A stretch of DNA of 36,860 nt from a virus, in IMG/VR virus record IMGVR_UViG_3300032562_000092, positions 1 through 36,860 of that record, one strand, 5' to 3'. Numbering within the stretch: position 1 is the stretch's first letter; the number at the start of each line of letters is the position of its first letter. This document shows positions 8,180 to 14,784 of this stretch, piece by piece. The notes under the pieces were generated by a model that saw only the letters and a program-made list of their open reading frames with translations, ran no database searches and was not told the origin of the DNA. Both the position numbers and the translations under genes were made by a program.

Positions 8180-8536
8180 TCAGACGTATTTGAGCGAGAT
8201 CAATACATCTCCGGCCGAGATTGCTGTGGCGTCGGCTAGGCCTTTTGCCCCTGAGACCGCCAGCGTAATGGCCGTTGAAAAGTTAATTCCATTATTACCG
8301 CAAGCAACATTGAGCGTCTGATTTGCCTGGAGTCCAATGACATCACTCTGCAACCTGTCAAGCATTTGGGTTTTCTGCCCAGCGATGTAAAAGCTCATGA
8401 CAATCTGAAGTGCCACCGCTACACCTATTGTTTTAAGCAGGGTCGAGTTATTAGAGGCCGATTTGGCCCTTTCTTCGACAATTGCGCTAAGAACTGCGAT
8501 ATCCTCTCGTAAAGCTGATACTTCGTCAGAACTCAT
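8180..8536 (-). CDS. Small membrane protein
   Basis: The product has 118 residues. An acidic coiled-coil-like start (about 1-30, SALREDIAVLSAIVEERAKS) is followed by a membrane helix at about 34-53 (LLKTIGVAVALQIVMSFYIAG) and a soluble C-terminal domain of about 65 residues with weak hydrophobic patches (STAITLAVSGAKGLADATAI). It starts within the end of the previous gene (ATGA), with a weak GGAG nine bases before the start. It lies between fibre-like and lysis genes. It may be a holin-type or fibre-accessory protein. No family is recognised. Confidence 0.65.
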   Translation of the reverse strand: MSSDEVSALREDIAVLSAIVEERAKSASNNSTLLKTIGVAVALQIVMSFYIAGQKTQMLDRLQSDVIGLQANQTLNVACGNNGINFSTAITLAVSGAKGLADATAISAGDVLISLKYV

Positions 8537-8766
8537 GATATTTGCTCCGAATCAGAAACAGGCCACACAGGAATTCCGCTAAATGGCTGAAGCGTGGAAA
8601 GAATGCTTTGGAAAGCAGACCAATACGGATCGGTTGTTTTTCCATTGTCAGAAATCAATAGCGTACCATCAGAGGTTGCTCGGTAGTTACAGCAACGATC
8701 AGTAAAAGTTGCATTGATTGCATCTAATTCTGCTTGCTGTGAGGCTGGAAGAATCAAAAAGTTCAT
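8533..8766 (-). CDS. Small fibre-associated protein, unknown function
   Basis: The product has 77 residues and is soluble. The pattern is MNFLILPASQQAELDAINATF, then a Cys pair (RCCNY), then DGTLLISDNGKTTDPYWSAFQSIL and a Pro-rich end. Short proteins with a closing DPYW-type segment often follow fibre genes in phages. That resemblance is by memory of pattern and not by search. Its start overlaps the fibre gene stop as TAATG, and its stop overlaps the next gene as ATGA. Confidence 0.65.
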   Translation of the reverse strand: MNFLILPASQQAELDAINATFTDRCCNYRATSDGTLLISDNGKTTDPYWSAFQSILSTLQPFSGIPVWPVSDSEQIS

Positions 8767-9761
8767 TATCCGTTTGCTTTAATTGTTGAAATCAGAGTTG
8801 AAATGATCCCATTAAACACACAAAGAGCGTCTGTATTGTTTGGATAATTTATTCCATAAGTGTTTGTAGTTGGAAAAGCAGTTCCCAAAGAATAAAAACC
8901 TATTGTGTAATTTGCATAAGTTGCATTATCTGGTAAACTTCCTCCTCCCATAAGACGAAGATTTCCAGAACCATATCCTCCAGTCGCAGGACTATAACTT
9001 ATACTTTGACTTTGATTTGGAACAGTTTGAGAACCCGAAGGCCCAATAGCATTACTATTTGCAAAAACAATACCTAAGTTATTCATTCCGAACCCACCAT
9101 CGTTCAAAATAAAAGCCTGCGTTCCTTGAATGCTAGTTCCGTTGTTTGGGTCCCCAAAATACATAACAGGATATCCTGAAATCGGAGGAGGAATTGCACC
9201 TCCAACAAAAGACATTCCTGTTACACCTGTACTCCTTGGCCTAGGTGGTGGTGATCCACCTAAAACTTGACCTCCGTTATTAACACCTTGAGTTGTATAG
9301 GCGAAGAAATGCCTTCCATTTGGTGTATTTCCAAGTTGTGCATTTGAAGCGTTGTCAATTCCTGTATCAACATAAGTAGTTGCACCATCTCCCCCCAAGC
9401 CTACTAACCTATTATAGCTTCCAGATCCAGCAATTCCTGTACCATCGCTAAATCCATTATTCATTAATGTAGAGGAAGCTGTGTTACGGAAAGGAACCAA
9501 AGCTCCTGCAAGGTTACTCACACCAATAGTAAACCCGCCCAAGACAATGTGATTCCAAATGCTGTCTGAAGTCGCATACGAAAGCGGGGCTTTCATTGCT
9601 ACTATTGCGGTGTTAAAAGCGGTTTTATTTGCTGAAGTAATTGTTCCCCCTGCGGAAGCTACGGCAGTAAACCATGCGGCGGCATCTGAGTCATAAGCAG
9701 GTGCAGAAGACCCATTAAAAGATCCTCTTCCCAAACTTAATCCTAGTCCCAGGCTAGGCAT
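8766..9761 (-). CDS. Tail fibre / receptor-binding-like protein, AT-rich
   Basis: The product has 331 residues. A short Gly/Ser-rich start (MPSLGLGLSLGRGSF) is followed by a helical segment at about 24-57 (DSDAAAWFTAVASAGGTITS, then NKTAFNTAIVAMKA). This is common near the front of phage and prophage surface proteins that carry a concanavalin/LamG-like beta domain. The rest is Gly/Asn/Thr-rich beta sequence with a Pro-rich loop near 172 (GSPPPRPRS). The gene is visibly more AT-rich, with more A/T-ending codons, than the head genes on one side and the hub on the other, as expected for a recently exchanged host-range gene. Probable role: outer fibre or spike. No enzymatic motif is seen. Confidence 0.7.
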   Translation of the reverse strand: MPSLGLGLSLGRGSFNGSSAPAYDSDAAAWFTAVASAGGTITSANKTAFNTAIVAMKAPLSYATSDSIWNHIVLGGFTIGVSNLAGALVPFRNTASSTLMNNGFSDGTGIAGSGSYNRLVGLGGDGATTYVDTGIDNASNAQLGNTPNGRHFFAYTTQGVNNGGQVLGGSPPPRPRSTGVTGMSFVGGAIPPPISGYPVMYFGDPNNGTSIQGTQAFILNDGGFGMNNLGIVFANSNAIGPSGSQTVPNQSQSISYSPATGGYGSGNLRLMGGGSLPDNATYANYTIGFYSLGTAFPTTNTYGINYPNNTDALCVFNGIISTLISTIKANG

Positions 9762-9764
9762 TGT

Positions 9765-10079
9765 TTAAAGCGTGTAAGCGATGACTGAAGTTCCGGAACC
9801 GGTCGTAAATGACGTCGTAGTTCCGTACAGCACAAAATTGGCCGGAAAGGTAACGCCTGTAACCGTGCCGGTAAGATTTCCTGAATAGGCGGTAAGAGTT
9901 CCAGATGTCACAAATTGAAGGGCATACCAAGATCCCGATCCCGAAGCCGTCGATGCCGCCACCACAACGCCACCATTGGTACCGGAAGAGTGATCTGCAA
10001 CGACCATGGCGCCGTTAGTGAGTGTGAGTAAGGGGTGGCGCTTCCCAGAGGAATCTTTGCCGATTGCGACTTCTGCCAT
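9765..10079 (-). CDS. Small beta-rich virion protein
   Basis: The product has 104 residues. It starts MAEVAIGKDSSGKRHPLLTL, then has Thr/Gly/Ser/Val-rich strands (TASGSGSWYALQFVTSGTL, TVTGVTFPANFVLYG) and ends VIAYTL. There is no cysteine or membrane segment. It is preceded by a 134-base gap carrying a late-region motif and followed after three bases by the fibre gene. A small baseplate or fibre-attachment protein, or a head decoration protein, would fit. No family is recognised. Confidence 0.65.
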   Translation of the reverse strand: MAEVAIGKDSSGKRHPLLTLTNGAMVVADHSSGTNGGVVVAASTASGSGSWYALQFVTSGTLTAYSGNLTGTVTGVTFPANFVLYGTTTSFTTGSGTSVIAYTL

Positions 10080-10213
10080 AAGGTGTGTGAGTTGTGGGTT
10101 GTTGATCCCGCCCGCATCCCTGGCTGGGTTTTGCGGGTGAGGCTCTTATCCTCAAAATGGTCACGGCGCCTAGTTGACTTTAAGAAGAATCTATTTTCGG
10201 AAAATTAAGTTTT
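10080..10213. other. Intergenic region with hairpin and late motif
   Basis: The 134 bases between the adaptor gene and the small virion gene hold no start-stop pair. They contain an imperfect hairpin (CCCGCA at 10111-10116 pairing with TGCGGG at 10132-10137, with a short inner CCC/GGG pairing). No T-tract follows it on the transcribed strand, so it is not a standard terminator. They also hold the GACTTTAAGAAG motif at 10176-10187. Confidence 0.5.
10176..10187 (-). promoter_or_regulatory. Conserved late-region motif, copy 2
   Basis: GACTTTAAGAAG on the plus strand lies in the gap after the adaptor gene, 96 bases before the next start. It extends to GACTTTAAGAAGAATC, identical to the extended copy at 22030. 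Confidence 0.55.
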
Positions 10214-11164
10214 TTATCGTTGCAACGACTGGAATCTGCCGACCTGTTGTTGTTTCATCTCAAGCTTATCCCATTCGATATCGAGATACCCGCGACCAAG
10301 CTGATCCATGATATTGGCTTTGTCGAACTGACCATCTTCTCTGTGCATCATTGCAAGAGCATAATTTTTTACCGCTTCTGAAATAACGTATGGAACAGTG
10401 GTAACTCCGTCATTATATTGAGTAGATGTATAAGTAGCTGGTTGAGTGGTATATTGAACCCAAACCAGGGATGGAACCGTGGGAGAGCTTACCTGATTTT
10501 GCAATGCCACAATTCCATCTTCGGTAAGCCACCATGAAATTGGCTGGGCATAACGTGACGTGCGGGGGTCAGATGAAAAGACATTGATCACTTCACTAAT
10601 TGGAGTCATGGCGACGCCATTGATGGTTTGATTTAGCGGTATGGCGTAAAGTATTCCACCTGTATTGAAATGCACGTTTGAGGATAAAACCTGGACCCAA
10701 TAAGTATCGGTTGCATCCGTCGTAGGATTTTGTCCCTGAGAAGGCTTGACGCTGACGTAGTAATTGCCATCACCAGCATAGACAAAAACATTGTCTGGAT
10801 AGGAAGCCGAGGCGGACCAAAGCGAGCATTTAAATCCCGAGGCATTCAGCCACCACAAATTATTTGCATCGGTTGTCGGATCATTTCCGGTCGTATTGGC
10901 GACAGCAACGTAGTATTGCAGATCGCTTCCTAGAACAACAGCGCCGACACCATAATTTGCTAAAGAGGACCAGGTAGGATAGAATTGACGTTGCTCGATC
11001 ATTTCAAAATCTGGCCATGGGTAGCACTCTTGGCACGAGCGCACCGCGCTGGTTACATATTCGCAAATGGCAGACAAAGTATTGGATGCGGGAGTTATCG
11101 TTGGATCGAGACCCATACGAGCTGTAATGCCATTAACGACCGAAGTGAAGGAAACCGTTCTCAT
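10214..11164 (-). CDS. Head-tail adaptor (gp4-like) with two inserted carbohydrate-binding-like modules
   Basis: The product has 316 residues. The N-terminus (about 1-60, ending CQECYPWPDFEMIEQRQFYP) and the C-terminus (VPYVISEAVKNYALAMMHRE, then GQFDKANIMDQLGRGYLDIE) follow the plan of podovirus adaptor proteins that bind below the portal. Two similar modules of about 45 residues lie in between, at 62-108 and 114-158. Each has W-S-x4-Y, a V-x6-Y-Y-V core, a P-TTDA segment and a closing W, as in CBM5/12 chitin-binding-type folds. P22 gp4 is 166 residues, and the two modules account for much of the excess. The gene lies six bases after its upstream neighbour. The adaptor call rests on motif and position. 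Confidence 0.75.
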   Translation of the reverse strand: MRTVSFTSVVNGITARMGLDPTITPASNTLSAICEYVTSAVRSCQECYPWPDFEMIEQRQFYPTWSSLANYGVGAVVLGSDLQYYVAVANTTGNDPTTDANNLWWLNASGFKCSLWSASASYPDNVFVYAGDGNYYVSVKPSQGQNPTTDATDTYWVQVLSSNVHFNTGGILYAIPLNQTINGVAMTPISEVINVFSSDPRTSRYAQPISWWLTEDGIVALQNQVSSPTVPSLVWVQYTTQPATYTSTQYNDGVTTVPYVISEAVKNYALAMMHREDGQFDKANIMDQLGRGYLDIEWDKLEMKQQQVGRFQSLQR

Positions 11165-11170
11165 GTAGTG

Positions 11171-11656
11171 TTACGCCTCGGTTCCGTCAATCACTCCGGA
11201 GGTTGATGGCGCTCCCAATTCAGAATCGCTAAAAGTGTATGTTTTACTGAAGCGCTTGTTGTTTTCCCAGGTTTCGATGGCTTTTCGGGCGGCGGATTGG
11301 GTTTTGCCATTCGCATCAAAATTTCCAAGCGATACCACGCGATCGCTCATGTAACGGACGCGCTGAATGACACCAAGGTTTTCCAGGTAATCGGTAAATG
11401 AACTATCTTTCCAGCAATCAGGGCCGAACAGATTTCTCATGTGCCAATAAAGATCCGGATCGATGCGGTATTTTAATTGGCCAACACCTTCCACGCCTTT
11501 GGTGGCGTTTTGAATTTCCTGGCTGGCCAGGTTAATGTCTTCTTGGCGTTCGATGGCGGCCGCCGCATGAGCTTTGAATTTTTCACGATGCTCCGCTAGC
11601 TCGGACGATGTTGTCTCGATCTCTCCGATCTCCAGGGCATTTTCTTTATTTAGCAT
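11171..11656 (-). CDS. Conserved phage protein downstream of the capsid gene
   Basis: The product has 161 residues. It has an acidic helical start (about 1-50, TSSELAEHREKFKAHAAAAI), then KYRIDPDLYWHMRNLFGPDC followed by WKDSSFTDYLENLG and RVRYMSDRVVSLGNFDANGK. The segment with WxxMxxxFGxxCWKDxxF recalls a family often found directly after DUF5309-type capsid genes, of unknown function. It could be a head-completion or minor virion protein. It lies between a strong hairpin after the capsid gene and the adaptor gene. Confidence 0.7.
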   Translation of the reverse strand: MLNKENALEIGEIETTSSELAEHREKFKAHAAAAIERQEDINLASQEIQNATKGVEGVGQLKYRIDPDLYWHMRNLFGPDCWKDSSFTDYLENLGVIQRVRYMSDRVVSLGNFDANGKTQSAARKAIETWENNKRFSKTYTFSDSELGAPSTSGVIDGTEA

Positions 11657-11672
11657 AATTTGAACGTGAGGA

Positions 11673-11700
11673 GAGCGCCCAGGGTTTCCCCTGGACGCTC
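11673..11700 (-). terminator. Strong stem-loop after the capsid gene
   Basis: GAGCG-C-CCAGGG, loop TTTC, CCCTGG-A-CGCTC forms an 11-pair stem with one mismatch in the 60-base gap after the capsid gene. No T-tract follows on the transcribed strand. It is therefore either a partial terminator/attenuator or an mRNA end-protecting stem that would raise capsid message relative to downstream genes. Confidence 0.55.
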
Positions 11701-11716
11701 GGTTTCACGACCAGGA

Positions 11717-12829
11717 TTAGGCGGTTGCCGCGATCTGGATGTGTGCGAGAGGATTCGTGGGGACCAATGTGCAAATGGTCTCAACGATTCCACGGCGGCC
11801 AGCACCGAGATCAGGGAGCTCGGTGAAGTAGGGGGCCGTATGGGTCCTCATCTCCAGGTATTCTGGATCGAGGATGTATCCGCGGTTAGCGTTAGCCGTT
11901 CCGCTGGAAACACCGGTGAACGCGCTCAGGAAGAGCTCGACGTTTCCGTAATCTCCGGAATAGATGTCAACCGCGGTCTCGATCTTCTTGTCACCAATCT
12001 CGTCGTTGTAGAAACGAACCGAGGTGGAGGAGCCGCCAGCAATCGACTTCGCGGGCAAATAGCGCGAGAAATCGGTTACGGCGTTCTTGATGTTGGATCC
12101 GACTACGGCAACCAGGTCACCGCCGCGGCCGGTCTGATTCCAGCGGGACTGGAGCAGGGAGCGGAGAACGTCTTCGGAGAATGCGCTTGAAAGCGATCCG
12201 CTGAAAATGCTGTTGGTGGGAAGGAGGCCGGTTGCTCCGCCTGTGGAAGCGTCGCCGGTGATGGCAACTTTTCCATAGTTACCGGAAACGGCGGCGCTGG
12301 TTAGCCAGGCTCCGAGTCCGCGAGTCTGATAAGCCTGAGTTGCAACCGCGGCGGCTCCTGTTCCGGTTGGAGAAGAGGAACCGTTCTGAGCAATGTTGTC
12401 GGAGAGGAACGTAGCCTCAACGTCACGCTTTATCTGAACGGTGGCCTTGGCCTTGGAGCGAGCGAACTCGGTTGCGCCAGCGGCTCCGTTTGGGTCCGGG
12501 TCATTGAGACCTGCGACGACCGCGACGTTCTCTTCCAGGCGCGATACGCTAGGAACGCGGCGGAACTGCTGGATATAGTTGCCAATGCGCTGGCGTGTAT
12601 AACCGTAGTTCTCGAAGCTGGTAACATCGGAGCCATCAATCGTTCCGCTGGTGGAAACGGTGGGATAGCTGTCGATCTGCCATTCGGTATAAACACCGGC
12701 TGGCTTTTTCCCCTTGCGAAGCATGGAGGTAAGGACGGTTTCGCGTGCATCGACCACTGCAATGATGTCGGAGAGATCCTCGCGCTGGCCAACGGAGTTG
12801 ACCAAGGAGGCTTGATTGGTAAGTGCCAT
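11717..12829 (-). CDS. Major capsid protein, SU10/DUF5309 type
   Basis: The product has 370 residues. The sequence follows the DUF5309 (SU10-like major capsid) plan: REDLSDIIAVVDARETVLTS at about 16-35, KPAGVYTEWQIDSYP, dG-S-DVTSFENYGYTRQRIGNY at about 66-84, IQQFRRVPSVSRLEENVAVVAG, then KAKATVQIKRDVEATFLSDN and a late VGSNIKNAV segment. The fold is an HK97-like shell protein. The Ala/Gly/Ser-rich stretch at about 150-215 is the likely surface loop region. It lies between the scaffold gene and a strong stem-loop, as expected for the most expressed late gene. The start has no SD sequence (CATCCCAATATT precedes the ATG). Confidence 0.92.
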   Translation of the reverse strand: MALTNQASLVNSVGQREDLSDIIAVVDARETVLTSMLRKGKKPAGVYTEWQIDSYPTVSTSGTIDGSDVTSFENYGYTRQRIGNYIQQFRRVPSVSRLEENVAVVAGLNDPDPNGAAGATEFARSKAKATVQIKRDVEATFLSDNIAQNGSSSPTGTGAAAVATQAYQTRGLGAWLTSAAVSGNYGKVAITGDASTGGATGLLPTNSIFSGSLSSAFSEDVLRSLLQSRWNQTGRGGDLVAVVGSNIKNAVTDFSRYLPAKSIAGGSSTSVRFYNDEIGDKKIETAVDIYSGDYGNVELFLSAFTGVSSGTANANRGYILDPEYLEMRTHTAPYFTELPDLGAGRRGIVETICTLVPTNPLAHIQIAATA

Positions 12830-12865
12830 AATATTGGGATGGGTGTTTCGCCTGGCGGGGATTGG

Positions 12866-13894
12866 TTACCTTGAGGCGAAAAGTTTTGTTAGGTTGTCGA
12901 TTGAGGCGTTTCCACCGAGGACTTGCGCCCGCAGGTCTGAAGCCGCCTTGCCCGACGTGGAAGGTGGCCGCGATCCGACCGGTTTCGGTACGGAGGGTGC
13001 GATCACCTTGGATTTGGTTGAAGGTTTGCTTGCGGCCGCCTTGGCAGTGGCATCGGAGGATTTTGCTTGGGCTGCGAGCCGGGCATTCATCCCGGTGATC
13101 GCATCACCGATCACCAATTCGTAACCGGGCAATCGCTTGAGCGCTGGCACGGCCCTGAGGGTGTCGGTAAGCACCTTGTGCTCGGGGGTTCCGGCCTTGA
13201 AGAGCTGCGGGTAGGTCTTCTTGGCCTCGGGCAGGATGTTTGCCCGTTCGGCAAGATAGGCGCGACGGTTCGGTGCGTGATCGGTGAGGAGGGCGTCTGT
13301 CTGGGCAATGTATTTCTGCATCTCGGCGCGGTCGACATAGCGCTCGGTACCGTCCGAGTTCTGCACGGTGGCCCCGTCCGGGTTGGACAATGCCCAGGCA
13401 CGGACTTTCTTGGCGGCGCTGACTTTTGCCTCGAGTTCGTCCAACGACTCAAGATCCGCGAGCGGATCGTCGGCCGTGGGTTCGAGCTTGATGACGGAAC
13501 GTTTTTCCAATTCGGCTTCCAGTGCTGCCTTTTCCTCCTTGAGGGATTCGGCCAGTTCTTCCGCCTCGCGGCGTTTCTTGGTCAGTTTGTCGATGCGTTT
13601 CTGCACCTTGTCATTCTCAACCGGTGCTTCCTCTTCATCCGATTCCTTGTCGTCGGGATTCTCTTCCGGGGTTTCCTTGCTGTCTTCCGACTGGATGGTT
13701 TCCAAGTCGTCACCCGTGGGCTCTTCTGACTCGGTCGCTTCCTCCTCGGTTGTTGGCTCGGCCTTCGGAGCGGGCTGCGTTACCTTGGATCTGCCAAGTG
13801 ACGCTGCCACCTCGGGCGGGAGATGATCGAGGATGTCGGAAAAGGGGGTGGTTCCCTCGCTTCCTTTTGATGCTGCTGCTGTGCTTTCGCTCAT
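12866..13894 (-). CDS. Capsid scaffolding protein
   Basis: The product has 342 residues. The first 95 or so are very acidic and of low complexity (Glu, Asp, Ser, Thr, Pro). A highly charged coiled coil follows at about 95-150 (KRIDKLTKKRREAEELAESL), then a mixed helical domain to about 270 and a basic, Ser/Ala/Lys-rich C-terminal tail (about 275-342) of the kind that binds the inner capsid surface. Length, charge pattern and position directly upstream of the capsid gene are those of podovirus scaffolds. It directs procapsid assembly and leaves before DNA packaging. No protease motif is seen. Confidence 0.85.
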   Translation of the reverse strand: MSESTAAASKGSEGTTPFSDILDHLPPEVAASLGRSKVTQPAPKAEPTTEEEATESEEPTGDDLETIQSEDSKETPEENPDDKESDEEEAPVENDKVQKRIDKLTKKRREAEELAESLKEEKAALEAELEKRSVIKLEPTADDPLADLESLDELEAKVSAAKKVRAWALSNPDGATVQNSDGTERYVDRAEMQKYIAQTDALLTDHAPNRRAYLAERANILPEAKKTYPQLFKAGTPEHKVLTDTLRAVPALKRLPGYELVIGDAITGMNARLAAQAKSSDATAKAAASKPSTKSKVIAPSVPKPVGSRPPSTSGKAASDLRAQVLGGNASIDNLTKLFASR

Positions 13895-14354
13895 GATGTT
13901 TGGGTTAGGCCATCAGGGGGCCGTGGACAGCACTTGCTTGCGCCGCCAAAAGACGGCAGATAGAAATGCAGGAAGATCCCATAGCGTGGAAATGTGTGCC
14001 TGCAGCGGTGCGGACTTTAAGGAGATTTTCTCGCGCAGTGACGCAGAGGCGCAGAGGCAAGGAACGGGTGAGAGGCTTCGATGGATTGGTTGTTCCCTCC
14101 TCATCGTGTTTGAGCATCACCCTTTTCAGTTTGGTCTTATGTTACTCAATACAGCGTGCACACTGCTTCTCACTGCCAACCTGCCTAATTGCTGGAACCG
14201 ACGAATCGATTCCGTATCCGCGTCCACGCATGGTGGATCGAAAGTTTTTCCCGCTTCAGATCGTCATCTGATTATGGCACGCGGGGAATGCTTTGCCTTG
14301 GCCATCACGCAACCTATCGATTACGGAAAGGGAGTGGGGCGAAGCTGTAAAAGA
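13895..14354. other. 460-base non-coding region upstream of the scaffold gene
   Basis: This is the longest gap in the late region. It has no convincing gene on either strand. It holds the GACTTTAAGGAG motif at 14013-14024 and, next to it at about 14025-14065, a CTCGCGCAGTGACGCAGAGG-type unit with short repeated GCAGAGGC. Such units recur between genes of some free-living bacteria and are often mis-annotated as short proteins reading RLCV(S/T)ARE. The part from about 14100 to 14340 shows no tRNA, repeat or clear promoter. The region may be captured host DNA carrying a late control element. Confidence 0.6.
14013..14024 (-). promoter_or_regulatory. Conserved late-region motif, copy 3
   Basis: GACTTTAAGGAG lies 118 bases upstream of the scaffold start. 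On the transcribed strand it reads CTCCTTAAAGTC, which shares TCCTTAAAG with the palindromic operators at 28557 and 28634. Confidence 0.55.
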
Positions 14355-14660
14355 TCAATTTCCTCCACGCTTGGCCATGGCATTGGCGCGGAGGTTGAGC
14401 AGGTAGTCCTGAAATTTGTCCAGGCCGTATTCACCTCCGAGGGCAAAGAGTGTTTCGCGATCGTTCTTGATCGTCGCCTTGGCACTTTCTCTGGCCTCCC
14501 AGCGTGCGCGGTCGATCAGTTCCAGGATCGCCTGCATGAGCGGGTGATCCGGGTCCATGGCAAATGCTTCGAGGAGCTGGTCGTCGGACATCGGTCGGGA
14601 TCGCACCACCTCGACCCGCGTGAACTTTTTGGCAATTGCTTTGCGGATGCGTTCGAACAT
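14355..14660 (-). CDS. Small protein between portal and scaffold
   Basis: The product has 101 residues, helical and highly charged. It begins MFERIRKAIAKKFTRVEVV, has an acidic middle (LLEAFAMDPDHPLMQAILEL) and then IDRARWEARESAKATIKNDR, and ends basic (NAMAKRGGN). The pattern (DPDHP-x3-A, long helix with WxARxxA) recalls small proteins next to portal genes in other phages, whose role is unknown. It starts seven bases after the stop of a 36-codon gene and is followed by the 460-base gap. Confidence 0.75.
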   Translation of the reverse strand: MFERIRKAIAKKFTRVEVVRSRPMSDDQLLEAFAMDPDHPLMQAILELIDRARWEARESAKATIKNDRETLFALGGEYGLDKFQDYLLNLRANAMAKRGGN

Positions 14661-14667
14661 GGAACGA

Positions 14668-14778
14668 TTAGGCCGATTTCTTGGCTGGGATTTTGGCGGC
14701 GATCAGGTTGGCCTCAAGCATGGCGAGGAGCTTTTGCGCCGGATTGAGTTTCTTGAAACGGATTTTCTTGGCTTTCAT
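14668..14778 (-). CDS. 36-residue Lys-rich protein directly after the portal gene
   Basis: The ATG is at 14778-14776, six bases after the portal stop, and the TAA ends seven bases before the next start. The product begins MKAKKIRFKKLNPAQKLLAM, contains one short helix and ends AKIPAKKSA. It is strongly basic. Its fit between two real genes and its even, protein-like composition support it. There is no SD sequence. It may bind nucleic acid or the acidic scaffold. The function is unknown. Confidence 0.6.
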   Translation of the reverse strand: MKAKKIRFKKLNPAQKLLAMLEANLIAAKIPAKKSA

Positions 14779-14784
14779 TCGGAA

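Noticed and set aside
13905-14120. Possible 71-residue protein in the long non-coding region
   Set aside because: The translation includes an RLCVTARE-type segment that arises from an intergenic repeat, and neither end fits the tight overlaps seen elsewhere.
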